NCBI GenBank assembly: GCA_003162395.1 | Contig: PMON01000004.1 | Location: 24,711-88,710, forward strand | Direction: 5' to 3' | DNA length: 64,000 nt | DNA from: Acidimicrobiaceae bacterium | GTDB lineage: Bacteria > Actinomycetota > Acidimicrobiia > Acidimicrobiales > RAAP-2 | Made by a program: the position numbers and the translations under genes | Shown here: piece by piece, positions 25,608 to 34,210 of the stretch | How the letters are laid out: each line of letters opens with the position of its first letter | Position numbering within the stretch: the stretch's first letter is position 1 | The notes under the pieces: generated by a model | Databases searched by the model: none | Told to the model about the DNA's origin: nothing | What the model saw: the letters and a program-made list of their open reading frames with translations, nothing else

Positions 25608-26072
25608 CTACGTCGCCGCGCGCTCGAAGACGTCGAGCCGCCAGTTCCCGGTGCGCCGGTAGTCACAGAGGTCGGCGAGCACGCTCGTCATCACCTCGAG
25701 GACCGTCGCGGGGCCGACGTCGCCGGGCACCTCGAGCAGCAGCCCTCGCTGGGTGTGGTCCTGGCGGATCGGGAATGCCACCCCGTTGAGCATCGACTCG
25801 ATCCTGGCGGCGCCGAGACGTCCGCGAGTGTGGAGCACGCCGAGCGTCCCGGCTCTCGGGATCCCCTTGCGCGGCGGCGACGTCACGAGTGTCGCCACGG
25901 GAGAGCCGCGCTTCGTGCGGAGCGAGAAGACGCTGACCGACAGCACCTCGATGTCCGTCGAGTCGATCTCAGGTGTCAGGTTGCACCAGCCCTTGCCGCT
26001 GGCAATACTCGCAATCGCCTCGATCGCCCCTGCCTGCTCGTCGGCGAACTCGAGCTGGCGATGCGTCGTCAC
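25608..26072 (-). CDS. Conserved hypothetical protein, 154 residues
   Basis: I do not recognise the family. The sequence is soluble with alternating strands and helices: AIEAIASIASGKGWCNLTPEI, VLSVSVFSLRTKRGSPVATL, GTLGVLHTRGRLGAARI, GLLLEVPGDVGPATVLEVM and ADLCDYRRTGNWRLDVFERA. The GTG start is fixed by a GTGA-type overlap with the stop of the CoA-transferase gene, so it is translated together with it. The balanced, folded-looking composition supports a real gene. A role with the CoA-transferase is inferred only from coupling. Confidence 0.65.
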   Translation of the reverse strand: MTTHRQLEFADEQAGAIEAIASIASGKGWCNLTPEIDSTDIEVLSVSVFSLRTKRGSPVATLVTSPPRKGIPRAGTLGVLHTRGRLGAARIESMLNGVAFPIRQDHTQRGLLLEVPGDVGPATVLEVMTSVLADLCDYRRTGNWRLDVFERAAT

Positions 26073-27244
26073 ACGTCCCCCAACGAGGCACGAATTTGCT
26101 CGCCGTCTTGGTCGAGGACGGGTGGCGAACGGCGCACCGGCAGCCAGTTGCCGTCGACCCTGATCGGCGAGCGAAGCATGTGGAACTCCCCCGCGCTGGT
26201 CGTGGCGGTCGTGACAAGGCCGCCGTCTCGGATCTGCGGGTCTGCGAGTGCGCTCTGCACGGAGTGCACCGGGCCGCACGGTACGCCGGCTTCGGTGAGC
26301 ACGGCAGCCCAGTCGGTCGCCGAGCGCGTCGAGAAGCGTGCCCGAAGCGCCGCGTCGAACTCCTCGCGGTGCGCGATCCTCGCGGCATTGGTGGCGAAGC
26401 GGGGGTCCTCGGCGAGCTCGGGCGCACCGAGGGCGCCGCACATCGCGACGAAGTGGCCCCTCGTCGCCACCGCGATGAACAGGCTCCCCTCCGACGTCTC
26501 GACGGGTCCGTAGGGGGCGATGCTCGGGTGGTCGTTGCCGAGCCGTCCAGGATCCTCGCCCGTCACGAGGTACCCCTGCGCCTGATTGACGAGGGCGACG
26601 ATCGTCGACTCCAAGAGCGGCACCTCGAATCGATGCGACGGGTTGGTCCCGCGTGCTCTCGCGAAGAGTCCCGCGAGGAGCGCGGCCGCCGCGAAGAGTC
26701 CCGTGACGACGTCGGCGACGGGCGCGCCCACCTTGAGCGGCGGGCCGTCGGGCATGCCCGTGACCGACATCAAGCCGGATCTCGCCTGGGCAAGGAGGTC
26801 GAAGGAGGGGACGTCGGCGAGCGGCCCCCCGCTGGCGGCACCTCGCACTGACACCCACACGACATCGAGTTGCTCACGCAGCTCGGCGAGTCCGAGCGCG
26901 ACGAGCTGGTGCGGCAGGAAGTTCTCCACGACGGCGTCGGCGTCCCTCGCGAGCCGGGCCACGAGCTCGAGGCCCTCGGGTGAGGCCAGGTCGACCGCGA
27001 TCGACCGGCGATTGCGGTTCACCGACAGGTAGTAGGTCGCGTCGGCGCCGAACGACGGAGGTGCGAAGGCCCTGATCCGATCGCCGTGGTCCGGCGCCTC
27101 GACCTTGATCACGTCCGCACCGAGGTCAGCGGCGACGAGCACGCAGAGCGGTCCTGCCAAGATCTTGGACAAGTCGAGGACTCGCACGCCCTCGAGCGGC
27201 AGTCCGGTCCCCTTCGACGCGGGATCCTCGGGCCACGACCCCAT
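26069..27244 (-). CDS. CaiB/BaiF family (class III) CoA-transferase
   Basis: The 391-residue protein has the family N-terminus LPLEGVRVLDLSKILAGPLC, LGADVIKVEAPDHGDRIR, YYLSVNRNRRSIAVDL, and PSFDLLAQARSGLMSVTG with the Asp that forms the acyl anhydride. ETSEGSLFIAVATRGHFVAM and GVPCGPVHSVQSALADPQI complete the pattern. It transfers CoA between carboxylic acids; the substrate (carnitine, formyl/oxalyl, bile acid, 2-methylacyl) is not predictable. The ATG at 27244 has GGGGAG upstream. Its stop overlaps the start of the hypothetical gene. Confidence 0.92.
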   Translation of the reverse strand: MGSWPEDPASKGTGLPLEGVRVLDLSKILAGPLCVLVAADLGADVIKVEAPDHGDRIRAFAPPSFGADATYYLSVNRNRRSIAVDLASPEGLELVARLARDADAVVENFLPHQLVALGLAELREQLDVVWVSVRGAASGGPLADVPSFDLLAQARSGLMSVTGMPDGPPLKVGAPVADVVTGLFAAAALLAGLFARARGTNPSHRFEVPLLESTIVALVNQAQGYLVTGEDPGRLGNDHPSIAPYGPVETSEGSLFIAVATRGHFVAMCGALGAPELAEDPRFATNAARIAHREEFDAALRARFSTRSATDWAAVLTEAGVPCGPVHSVQSALADPQIRDGGLVTTATTSAGEFHMLRSPIRVDGNWLPVRRSPPVLDQDGEQIRASLGDV

Positions 27245-27430
27245 CAGCGGCTCCCCGGGTCCGCCGCGGCGTCCGTGCCGAGCCCGCTGGTGCGCATCGT
27301 CTGGAACGGGCCGTGCACACGACAGCGGCGATAGAGGGCCTCCACGCAACGCGGGATCCTTTCACTTGTGCCGGGGCGGGACAAGTGGGCGGCTACGGCG
27401 GGCGGCCAGCGACGCGACCTCGTCGCGGTT

Positions 27431-28879
27431 CTAGGTGGCCTCGGCGAGCACCGGCCACCGCCCGAGACGCGCCGGTGACAGCAGCATCGACGTGTAGGTC
27501 CGGTCGAGGTGCTCCTGGCGCCAACCGGCGAGCGCCTGGGCGAGCGGGAGGACCACGTCGGGCTCGAGGCGCTCGGTCCGCCACGTGGGGTCGGCCCCGA
27601 CGTCGAAGCACCGCCACGTGCCGTCCCCGAAGTGGACGTAGGCAAAGGACGCCGTGCGCACGACGGCGAGGTTCTGGCGCTCGAGACGGCGGTCGAGCGG
27701 CCACCCGCTCGGCTTCGATCCGATGAACACGAAGCGCCAGTCCCACTCCCAGTGCGCCGCGTCGCGCCACCATGGAGGTGTCGAACCCTCGAGGAACGCG
27801 GTGAGCGGGAGGCCGTCGACCTGGGCGGGGATCTCGACGTCGAGCAGCTGGCAGACGGTCGGCAGCACGTCGACGTTCTCGGTGAATGCCTCGACCACTG
27901 TCCCGTGCGCCTGTGGGTGCCGCGGATCACGAATGAGGAGTGGCACGTGGTAGCTCTCCTCGAAGTAGCCAAGCTTCTCGACGAGCCCATGGTCGCCCAG
28001 CTGCTCGCCGTGGTCGGTGGCGACCATGACGGTCGTGTCGCCCCATTCCTTGCGCCCCTTGATGGCCGCGATGACGCGGCCGAGCTGGGCGTCGACCTCG
28101 GTGACCATCCCGTAGTACTGAGCCCTGAGCTCGCGCATCGCGGCCTCGTCTCGAGGGGCGGCGACCTCGGGCAACGTGAGCACCGTGTCGTGCATCGGAT
28201 GGACGTCCGTGGCGCGCTCGATGGGCATCGGCACGTCGGCGGGGTCGTAGAGCGAGCTGTACTCCCCGGCCGCGGCGTAGGGCGAGTGCGGCCGGAGGTA
28301 CGAGAGGTGCGCGAACCACCCTGCGGGCTGGACGTCGAGCCACTCGAGGAACCGGTCGGTGAGGAACGCCGAGTGCGAGTGGACTGCTGGTCGGCCAGGC
28401 TCGCCCCGGAGCGCCTGGATCCAGTTCGCGGGGACGTCGTAGCCAAATCCGTCGAGCCAAGCCAGCCACGGGGACTGGTCCTCTGGCATCTGGAGCCCGA
28501 TGGAGAAACCCGGGAGCACGCCGTCGTAGCCGTCGAGCCGAGGGTCCGACGGGCCGTCGGCGACCATTGGGTCGAGGCCGATGTCCGTGTAGCCGAACAA
28601 CGTCGGGTCGTAGCCGCTGCGCCGGGCAACGCGTGCGAGGTTGTCGAACCTGTCGGCGAGCGGTGTGCCGTTCGCCACGACTCGGTTGTTCATCTGGTAG
28701 GTGCCGGTGTAGAGGGCCGCTCGCCCCGGCGAGCAGGGCGCGGCCTGGGAGTAGTGCCGTGCGAAGCGCACGCCGTCAGCGGCAATTGCGTCGAGCGTCG
28801 GCGTGCGCACCAGTGGATGTCCCGCCGCGCCCATCGCGTCTGCGCGGAGCTGGTCGAGTGTCACGAAGAGGACGTTCAC
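27431..28879 (-). CDS. Sulfatase (alkaline-phosphatase superfamily)
   Basis: The 482-residue enzyme has the metal motif LFVTLDQLRADAMG at the N-terminus and the formylglycine signature C-S-P-G-R with C49 (consensus C/S-x-P-x-R). HLSYLRPHSPY and VATDHGEQLGDHGLVEKLG supply further metal ligands. The Cys-type site implies maturation by a formylglycine-generating enzyme, which is not in the window. No signal peptide is seen, so it is cytoplasmic. The substrate is unknown; choline-sulfatase or phosphonate monoester hydrolase relatives are possible. The GTG start is chosen because the conserved domain begins immediately after it. Confidence 0.9.
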   Translation of the reverse strand: MNVLFVTLDQLRADAMGAAGHPLVRTPTLDAIAADGVRFARHYSQAAPCSPGRAALYTGTYQMNNRVVANGTPLADRFDNLARVARRSGYDPTLFGYTDIGLDPMVADGPSDPRLDGYDGVLPGFSIGLQMPEDQSPWLAWLDGFGYDVPANWIQALRGEPGRPAVHSHSAFLTDRFLEWLDVQPAGWFAHLSYLRPHSPYAAAGEYSSLYDPADVPMPIERATDVHPMHDTVLTLPEVAAPRDEAAMRELRAQYYGMVTEVDAQLGRVIAAIKGRKEWGDTTVMVATDHGEQLGDHGLVEKLGYFEESYHVPLLIRDPRHPQAHGTVVEAFTENVDVLPTVCQLLDVEIPAQVDGLPLTAFLEGSTPPWWRDAAHWEWDWRFVFIGSKPSGWPLDRRLERQNLAVVRTASFAYVHFGDGTWRCFDVGADPTWRTERLEPDVVLPLAQALAGWRQEHLDRTYTSMLLSPARLGRWPVLAEAT

Positions 28880-29023
28880 GACCCGAACTGTGACAGGCCG
28901 AGTCTGCTCGCGCCAGCGGCGGCCTCGATGCAGTTGTCGCTTGCCGCATCGACGCGGGATCGACCTCGACATGTCACTATCTGAGCGGCCACGGCCCAAT
29001 CGAGCGCGCTCACTGGAGGCTTG

Positions 29024-29623
29024 ATGACAACGACGGATCGACGGTGCCCCAACGGCCACCCGATCGATGCCTCGGCGTCGTTCTGCACGCAGTGCGGGGC
29101 GCAGAACTCGCAGAGCGGCAGTGCTCCCCGAACATGCGCCAACGGCCACGAGCTCTCACCGATTGATGCCTACTGTCCGCAGTGCGGCGCGCCCTCCCCG
29201 TTCCCGGCACCTGTGTTCGCCACGAGCTACGCCCCGCCACCGCCGCCAGGGTTCGCGAGCGCGGTCCCCTACGGCGTCGGGGTCCCCGGCGCACCTCCGT
29301 ACGCGCCTCAGTACGCGCCCCCGTACCTGTACGCGCGGCCCCTGGGCACGAACGGTCTCGCGATTGCCTCGCTCGTGGTCAGCCTCTGCGTGTTCTGTTG
29401 GGGGGTGAACGCGATCGCCGCGCTCGTGCTCGGCATCGTCGCCCTCAATCAGATCAAGCGGACGAATCAGGACGGACGCGGCCTCGCGATCGCAGGGATC
29501 GCGATAAGCGCGGTCCAGCTCGCACTCGGCGTGGTGTGGCTGATCCTCGTCATCGTCCTCGCACACGCCGGGAGCTCGTCATCTGATTTGCCGGCGCATC
29601 CACTCCCCTGGGCGCCGACGTGA
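29024..29623 (+). CDS. Double zinc-ribbon DUF4190-type membrane protein
   Basis: The 199-residue protein has two N-terminal zinc ribbons, each begun by C-x-N-G-H and closed by C-x-Q-C-G-A (RRCPNGHPIDASASFCTQCG and CANGHELSPIDAYCPQCGA). A Pro/Tyr-rich linker follows, then two membrane spans (GLAIASLVVSLCVFCWGVNA, then IAALVLGIVALNQIK; GLAIAGIAISAVQLALGVVW onward) in the DUF4190 pattern NGLAIASLVxSL...LGxVALxQIKR. Its function is unknown. ATG at 29024 is preferred over TTG at 29021 because GGAGG at 29014-29018 is then well spaced. It is divergent from the sulfatase. Confidence 0.8.
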   Translation: MTTTDRRCPNGHPIDASASFCTQCGAQNSQSGSAPRTCANGHELSPIDAYCPQCGAPSPFPAPVFATSYAPPPPPGFASAVPYGVGVPGAPPYAPQYAPPYLYARPLGTNGLAIASLVVSLCVFCWGVNAIAALVLGIVALNQIKRTNQDGRGLAIAGIAISAVQLALGVVWLILVIVLAHAGSSSSDLPAHPLPWAPT

Positions 29624-29695
29624 GTCATCCCAAATGGGCACACCGCTAGACCGTGGGCGTGGTCCAGCCCCTCCCGCGCCGCAAGGGCGCCGCAC

Positions 29696-30124
29696 CTACG
29701 ACGACAGGCGCTCGCGCCACGCGGGGTCGAGCTCGTTGAGAAACGTCGCGCACCGCTCGGCCTCGTCGGCTTCGCCGATCGCCTCGGCCGCGAGCCGCAG
29801 CGAGTTCAACGAGCGGAGGAATCCCAGATTCGAGACCTCCGAGGCGTACACACGTCCTGAGCCGCGCCAGCCTGCACGTCGGAGCGCGTCGAGGCCACGG
29901 TGGTATCCGACGCGCGCGTACGCGTACGACGCGACGGGCTCATCGGCTGCTTCGGCGAGACCGGCCCACGCCTCGAGGAGCGCCGGCCATCGGGCCGCGA
30001 CGTCGCGCAGGGCTCCCGCATCGTGCTGTGCGGCATCGAGTGCGGAGCGCTGCTCAGGTGTAGGGCTTGGGAGCGTCGTTCCCTCAGCGTGGCTGCTGAA
30101 CGTCACGGGGTGGACCTCGGTCAT
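29696..30124 (-). CDS. DUF3151 family protein
   Basis: The 142-residue soluble protein contains SYAYARVGYHRGLDALRRAG, then WRGSGRV and NLGFLRSLNSLRLAAEAIGE, which are the signature blocks of DUF3151, a small actinobacterial family of unknown function. The ATG start lacks a strong ribosome binding site. TAACAT occurs about 18 nt upstream on the reverse strand and could be a -10 element. It is divergent from the methyltransferase gene. Confidence 0.88.
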   Translation of the reverse strand: MTEVHPVTFSSHAEGTTLPSPTPEQRSALDAAQHDAGALRDVAARWPALLEAWAGLAEAADEPVASYAYARVGYHRGLDALRRAGWRGSGRVYASEVSNLGFLRSLNSLRLAAEAIGEADEAERCATFLNELDPAWRERLSS

Positions 30125-30174
30125 CGTTGGATCACGAGGGCATGTTAGGGACCGTCGAGCCGGGGTGCGCTGAG

Positions 30175-30909
30175 ATGGACGTCGCCGAGTCGCGCGCGCG
30201 GCCCAACCAGTTCGCCCGGCAGCTCTTCGCCGGCCTGCCCAAGCGTTACAACCTGCTCGCTGAGCTCTTGTCCTTCGGCCAGGACCGACGGTGGCGCGAC
30301 GAGATGGTCACGCACGTCGCAGGTCATGCGCCGAGCCGGATCCTCGACGTCGCCTGCGGGCCCGCGGCCGTCACGTGCGCGCTCGCGAATCGAACGAGCG
30401 CCCGTGTGATCGGACTCGACGTCAGCGTCGACATGCTCACCGAGGGTGTCGCCAACGTGTCGAGGGCGGGACTCGCCGACCGCGTCTCGATGGTGCTCGG
30501 GCGCGGGGAGCAGCTTCCCTTTGAGGACAGCTCCTTCGACGGACTCACGTTCACGTACCTGCTGCGCTACGTCGCCGACCCCGCCGCCACGATCGCCGAG
30601 CTCGCCCGAGTCGTGCGACCCGGTGGCCCGATCGCCAGCCTCGAGTTCGCGGTGCCGCCGAGCCCCGGTTGGCGCGCGGCGTGGTGGCTGTACACCCGGG
30701 CGATCTTGCCCGTGGCGGGCCTCGTGACTGGAGGGCCAGCGTGGTTCGACGTCGGACGCTTCCTCGGTCCCAGCATCTCGACGCACTACCGCGAGTACCC
30801 GATCCCCTGGACGCTCGCGGCGTGGGAGGACGCCGGCATCGCCGAGGTCGCTCATCGATCGATGAGCCTCGGCGGCGGCCTGGTCGTGTGGGGTGTCCGA
30901 CACCCGTGA
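30175..30909 (+). CDS. UbiE/MenG-like SAM-dependent methyltransferase
   Basis: The 244-residue product has FAGLPKRYNLLAELLSFGQD followed by RRWR, matching the UbiE/MenG N-terminal block, then the SAM motif ILDVACGPAAVTCALA, MLTEGVANV, PFEDSSFDGLTFTYLLRYV and ELARVVRPGGPIASLEF. It is probably a C-methyltransferase of the quinone family, but it could act on another prenylated ring, because several residues differ from MenG (LLRYV instead of GLRNV). ATG at 30175 is chosen at the first sensible start; the alternative at 30142 adds 11 residues. The stop overlaps the next start as GTGA, coupling it to a UbiA-like membrane protein. Confidence 0.8.
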   Translation: MDVAESRARPNQFARQLFAGLPKRYNLLAELLSFGQDRRWRDEMVTHVAGHAPSRILDVACGPAAVTCALANRTSARVIGLDVSVDMLTEGVANVSRAGLADRVSMVLGRGEQLPFEDSSFDGLTFTYLLRYVADPAATIAELARVVRPGGPIASLEFAVPPSPGWRAAWWLYTRAILPVAGLVTGGPAWFDVGRFLGPSISTHYREYPIPWTLAAWEDAGIAEVAHRSMSLGGGLVVWGVRHP

Positions 30910-31682
30910 CCGAGGCAGCACCCGACGCGGGGGCAGCGGAGCTCCGACCGGCCTACTACGCCCACCCACGATTCCTCCGCCGACGCTCGGTCCGGGACTG
31001 GTGGACGCTGCTGCATCCTCCCTACACCCTGTGGCACCTCGCCTACGTCGTGATCGGCGGGTGTCTCGTTGGGCCCGTCCGGGTCTCACGCCTCATCGCG
31101 TCGGTCCTCGCGTTCTTCCTCGCGGTGGGGATCGCCGCGCACGCGCTGGACGAGCTGCACGGTCGCCCGCTGCGGACGTCGATCCCGGACTGGGCGCTCG
31201 TCGTCGCAGCGGTGGGCGGGCTCGCGGGCGCGGTCGCCCTCGGGATCGTCGGCGTCGTCCAGGTCGGCTGGGTCCTCGCGATCTTCATCGTCGTCGGCCT
31301 CGTGCTGGCGCTCTCGTACAACCTGGAGCTCTTCGGCGCGCGCCTCCACACCGACGCCATGTTCGCGGCGAGCTGGGGGGCGTTCCCGGTCCTCACCGGC
31401 TACGCCGCGCAGCACGACACGATCAGCGTCCCCGCGCTGTGCGCGGGCGTGTTCGCCTACTTCTTCGCGAGCGCCCAGCGTCGGCTCTCGACCCCCGCGA
31501 GGCGCCTGCGGCGTCGCACGAACTCGGTGTCAGGGCGGATCGTGGCGCTCGACGGCTCGGCGTCCGAGCTCACGGCCGCGTCGATCCTCGCTCCCTTGGA
31601 GGGCGCGCTCGCCGCGCTCAGCTGGTCGGTCGTGGCACTCGCGGTCGCGCTCGCGCTGGCCCAGCTGCACCCATGGCGATGA
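30906..31682 (+). CDS. UbiA-like integral membrane protein
   Basis: The 258-residue protein has about seven hydrophobic segments. The loop AHALDELHGRPLRTSIPD resembles the first Asp-rich motif of UbiA prenyltransferases (NDxxDxxxD followed by RPL), but with fewer acidic residues. A second region LSYNLELFGARLHTDAMFA may correspond to the second motif. It is therefore a divergent UbiA relative rather than a standard MenA. Its GTGA coupling to a UbiE-like methyltransferase suggests one pathway acting on a prenylated or lipid-soluble substrate (inference). The last 20 bp lie in the segment that is repeated at 33.16 kb. Confidence 0.6.
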   Translation: MTEAAPDAGAAELRPAYYAHPRFLRRRSVRDWWTLLHPPYTLWHLAYVVIGGCLVGPVRVSRLIASVLAFFLAVGIAAHALDELHGRPLRTSIPDWALVVAAVGGLAGAVALGIVGVVQVGWVLAIFIVVGLVLALSYNLELFGARLHTDAMFAASWGAFPVLTGYAAQHDTISVPALCAGVFAYFFASAQRRLSTPARRLRRRTNSVSGRIVALDGSASELTAASILAPLEGALAALSWSVVALAVALALAQLHPWR

Positions 31683-31710
31683 ACGCCGGCGGCCCGGCGC
31701 GCCGTGCCGC

Positions 31711-32703
31711 CTAGAGGCTCGGCTTGAGGGCGGTGCCGAGCACCGTGCTGAGCCACAGCGCGTACGTCTCGGTGATGTGCCCAGTCGAGTAGTAGACGAT
31801 GCGGTAGCCGCCCGACGATTCCCCGATGATCGGGCTGCATGACACGGGCTTCGTCGCCGAGGAGCACAGCCAGGGGAGCACGTTGACATAGCGCGCCCTT
31901 TCAGCCTTCGCCGCAGTCGACTCGGCCGCACGCTGCGCCTGCAGGGCCGGGGTGTCGCTGATGGTGCACGTCTGGATCGAAGACGGGTTTGCGGCCAGGC
32001 ACTGGGGAGGGACCGCGTCGCTCTGCGACGCGGTGCTCACGGTGTTCCCGATGACGAGCTTGTGCATCCGCTTGGAGTGCAGCGACTTGAGGGTCGTCTC
32101 GAGCCCCGCACGCCACTGGGCGGGCGTGATCGTGTTGTACGCGCCAGCTGCGTTCGCTGCCTGGCTGTTGAAGTTCTCCGAGATGATGACCAGCGAGGGG
32201 TTGAGCTTGTTGATCGCCACGATCATGTGCTTCCGGAACACGTTGCACGACGTGTAGGGCGCCTTGTCCACCGGGTTCCAGACCGAGACGTCGGCCGGGG
32301 GGCACGCGTACTGGAGCAGTGCGACCAGCTTCCAGTGGTCAGCCTTCGCGATCGCGTTCACCGCGGGGAACCACATGAAGGCGTGGGAGTCCCCCCAGAT
32401 CACCATGGTCTTCGATCCCGCCTTGTCGCCGAAGACGCACTTCGAGGGATTGAGTGTCTCGCCCGTCGTGTTGCACGCAGCGAGCGTCGGCGTCCCGAGG
32501 GTCGCGATGTCCTTCGTGGCATTGGCGAGCGACGGGCTCAGATTCGACGGCAGCGTGGTGATCGACAGCGAGCTCGCGACCTCAGCGGCAACCTTTGAGG
32601 CGCTTCCGGGCCCGGACGAGGCGCCCGACTCGCTGATGCCGAGCAGGACGACGGTGCCGGTGAGCAGCGTCGCCGCCAGCGTTCGCGCGATTCTGACATC
32701 CAT
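31711..32703 (-). CDS. Exported SGNH-domain protein 1
   Basis: The 330-residue protein has a signal peptide (RIARTLAATLLTGTVVLLGI). Its C-terminal SGNH domain is like the one attached to OafA-type acyltransferases: VIWGDSHAFMWFPAVNAIAK with S106, GETLNPSKCVFGD before it, and YYSTGHITETYA near the end. In the usual triad an Asp stands three residues before the His (DxxH); here the sequence is STGH, so the Asp is absent. It may be a stand-alone O-acyl transferase/esterase or an inactive binding protein. The ATG start has GGAGAG upstream. It is a tandem paralogue of the gene at 33.2 kb. Confidence 0.8.
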   Translation of the reverse strand: MDVRIARTLAATLLTGTVVLLGISESGASSGPGSASKVAAEVASSLSITTLPSNLSPSLANATKDIATLGTPTLAACNTTGETLNPSKCVFGDKAGSKTMVIWGDSHAFMWFPAVNAIAKADHWKLVALLQYACPPADVSVWNPVDKAPYTSCNVFRKHMIVAINKLNPSLVIISENFNSQAANAAGAYNTITPAQWRAGLETTLKSLHSKRMHKLVIGNTVSTASQSDAVPPQCLAANPSSIQTCTISDTPALQAQRAAESTAAKAERARYVNVLPWLCSSATKPVSCSPIIGESSGGYRIVYYSTGHITETYALWLSTVLGTALKPSL

Positions 32704-32845
32704 TTTCGGGCTCTCTCCGCATCGGTGTGGTCGTCGAATCGTAGACCTGCAGTTGGGCAATCGCGAGGTCGCCGGCTACCCATCTTCTTTTGGCTCATCT
32801 GGGCGTGGATCTCACACCTCACTGAGTAGGCACACCAACGCACTT

Positions 32846-33012
32846 GCTCCTCGTCGACCTCGATGGACACGTTCGGCACGGGCAATGATGGCTCGCACTC
32901 GAATGTCTCGTCGACTCGGTCGCCGCTCACCCCACCAATGGCGGGTCCACGCGCCCGGCTCCCAGTGACGACCGACCGAACCTGACACACCCTGGGCATC
33001 ATCTCGATGTGG
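32846..33012 (+). pseudogene. 3' remnant of an IS1595-like zinc-ribbon gene
   Basis: This segment aligns with 35356-35591, the end of the intact zinc-ribbon gene. The translation SSSTSMDTFGTGN corresponds to SSSSSMGMRGAGN, and the end LGIISMW is identical. Between them about 70 bp are missing, and the final block is in another frame. The 5' two thirds, including the zinc ribbon and HTH, are absent: the sequence switches abruptly after the SGNH upstream region at about 32846. It is a clear decayed copy within the tandem duplication. Confidence 0.75.
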
Positions 33013-33104
33013 TGCGACCCACACGTAGCCGCACAACCCGTTGCTCCTCCCCCTGCGCCCCCGCGCACGAGCCGGCGCCGGCGCTGCGGGGCTCCTGTGG
33101 CCTA

Positions 33105-33141
33105 CGACGATCAGTGGCTCCTCCGGGGTCGGGGATCGTCG
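33105..33141 (+). repeat. Decayed hairpin downstream of zinc-ribbon remnant
   Basis: CGACGATC (33105-33112) pairs with GATCGTCG (33134-33141). The segment aligns almost gap-free with the intact 13-bp-stem hairpin at 35699-35728. The inner arms have decayed while the outer arms stay complementary. Confidence 0.55.
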
Positions 33142-33220
33142 CGCTGGCGGAGCGAGGCGCTCAGCTGCACCCGTGGCGACGATCGACGAGGGTGTGGTCT
33201 CGCCGCCGGGGCTGCGCCGC

Positions 33221-34210
33221 CTACAGGCTCGGCTTGAGCGCGGTGCCGAGCACCGTCTTGAGCCACAGCGCGTACGTCTCGGTGATGTGCCCGGTCGAGT
33301 AGTAGACGACCTTGTAGCCAGAGGAGTCACCGATGATGTCGCTGCACGACACGGGCTTCGTCGCCGTCGTACACGTCCAAGGCAATACGTTGATGTAGCG
33401 GGCGGACTCGGCCTTCGCGGCATTGGACTCCGCTGCCCGCTGGGCTTGCTGGGCCGCGGTGTCGCTGAACGTGCAGGTCTGGATCGAGGTGACGTTCGCC
33501 GCGAGGCACTGCACCGGGACGTCCAGACCAGGGTCCGTCGACAGCACCGTGGCGCCAATGACCAGCTTCCTCATCTTCTTCGAGTGCAGTTCCTTGAGGG
33601 TGGTCTTGAGAGCCGCCTGCCACTGTGCCGTCGTGATCGTGTTGCTGGCGCCCCCACCGGATGCGGCCATGCTCGAGAATGCCTCGGTCACGATCACGAG
33701 CGACGGATTCAGCTTGTTGATCGCAGCAATCATGTTCTTTCGAAAGGTGTCACACGCCTTGTACGGCGTCTTCGTGAACGGGTTCCACACAGAGACGTCA
33801 GCAACAGGACACCCGTACTCGATGAGCGCCACGAGCTTCCAATGCTCTGTCTTGGCGATCGCGTTGACCGCGGGGAACCACATGAATGCGTGGGAGTCCC
33901 CCCACAGCACCATGGTCTTGGATCCCCTCGTGTCCCCGAAGACGCACCTCGAAGGATTGAGCGTGACGCCGGTCGCATCGCACCGAGAGAGCGCCGGCGT
34001 CCCGACCGTCGCCACGTCCGTTGCAGCATTCCCCAGCGAGGGGCTCAGTTTTGCGGGAAGCGTCTTGATGGACAGCGACGCAGCAACGTCGGCAGCCACC
34101 TGAGCAGCATTCCCCGGCGAGGTCGAGGCCCCGGATGCGCTGATGCCGACGAGGGCCGCGGCGGTCGCAACCACGCAGGCCGCGAGCACTCGAACAAGCC
34201 TGACGTTCAT
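33221..34210 (-). CDS. Exported SGNH-domain protein 2
   Basis: The 329-residue paralogue of SGNH protein 1 is similar over its whole length: VLWGDSHAFMWFPAVNAIAK, KLVALIEYGCPVADVSVWNP, CDTFRKNMIAAINKLNPSLV, and VVYYSTGHITETYALWL at the end. It has a signal peptide (RLVRVLAACVVATAAALVGI). Like its partner it lacks the Asp of the usual DxxH motif. The ATG start has GAGGAGCACA upstream. Both paralogues keep their cysteines (TSIQTC/SSIQTC, WTC/WLC), fitting an exported disulfide-bonded protein. Confidence 0.8.
   Translation of the reverse strand: MNVRLVRVLAACVVATAAALVGISASGASTSPGNAAQVAADVAASLSIKTLPAKLSPSLGNAATDVATVGTPALSRCDATGVTLNPSRCVFGDTRGSKTMVLWGDSHAFMWFPAVNAIAKTEHWKLVALIEYGCPVADVSVWNPFTKTPYKACDTFRKNMIAAINKLNPSLVIVTEAFSSMAASGGGASNTITTAQWQAALKTTLKELHSKKMRKLVIGATVLSTDPGLDVPVQCLAANVTSIQTCTFSDTAAQQAQRAAESNAAKAESARYINVLPWTCTTATKPVSCSDIIGDSSGYKVVYYSTGHITETYALWLKTVLGTALKPSL

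Larger units (their letters stand above)
31662..33141. repeat. Tandem duplication, copy A
   Basis: Copy A starts in the 3' end of the UbiA-like gene (CAGCTGCACCC at 31662) and holds SGNH gene 1. About 100 bp upstream of that gene are also shared (around CGCACTTG at 32839-32846), followed by the 3' remnant of a zinc-ribbon gene and its downstream flank up to a decayed hairpin. The same order occurs in copy B from 33162. The middle of the zinc-ribbon gene is missing here. Confidence 0.75.
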
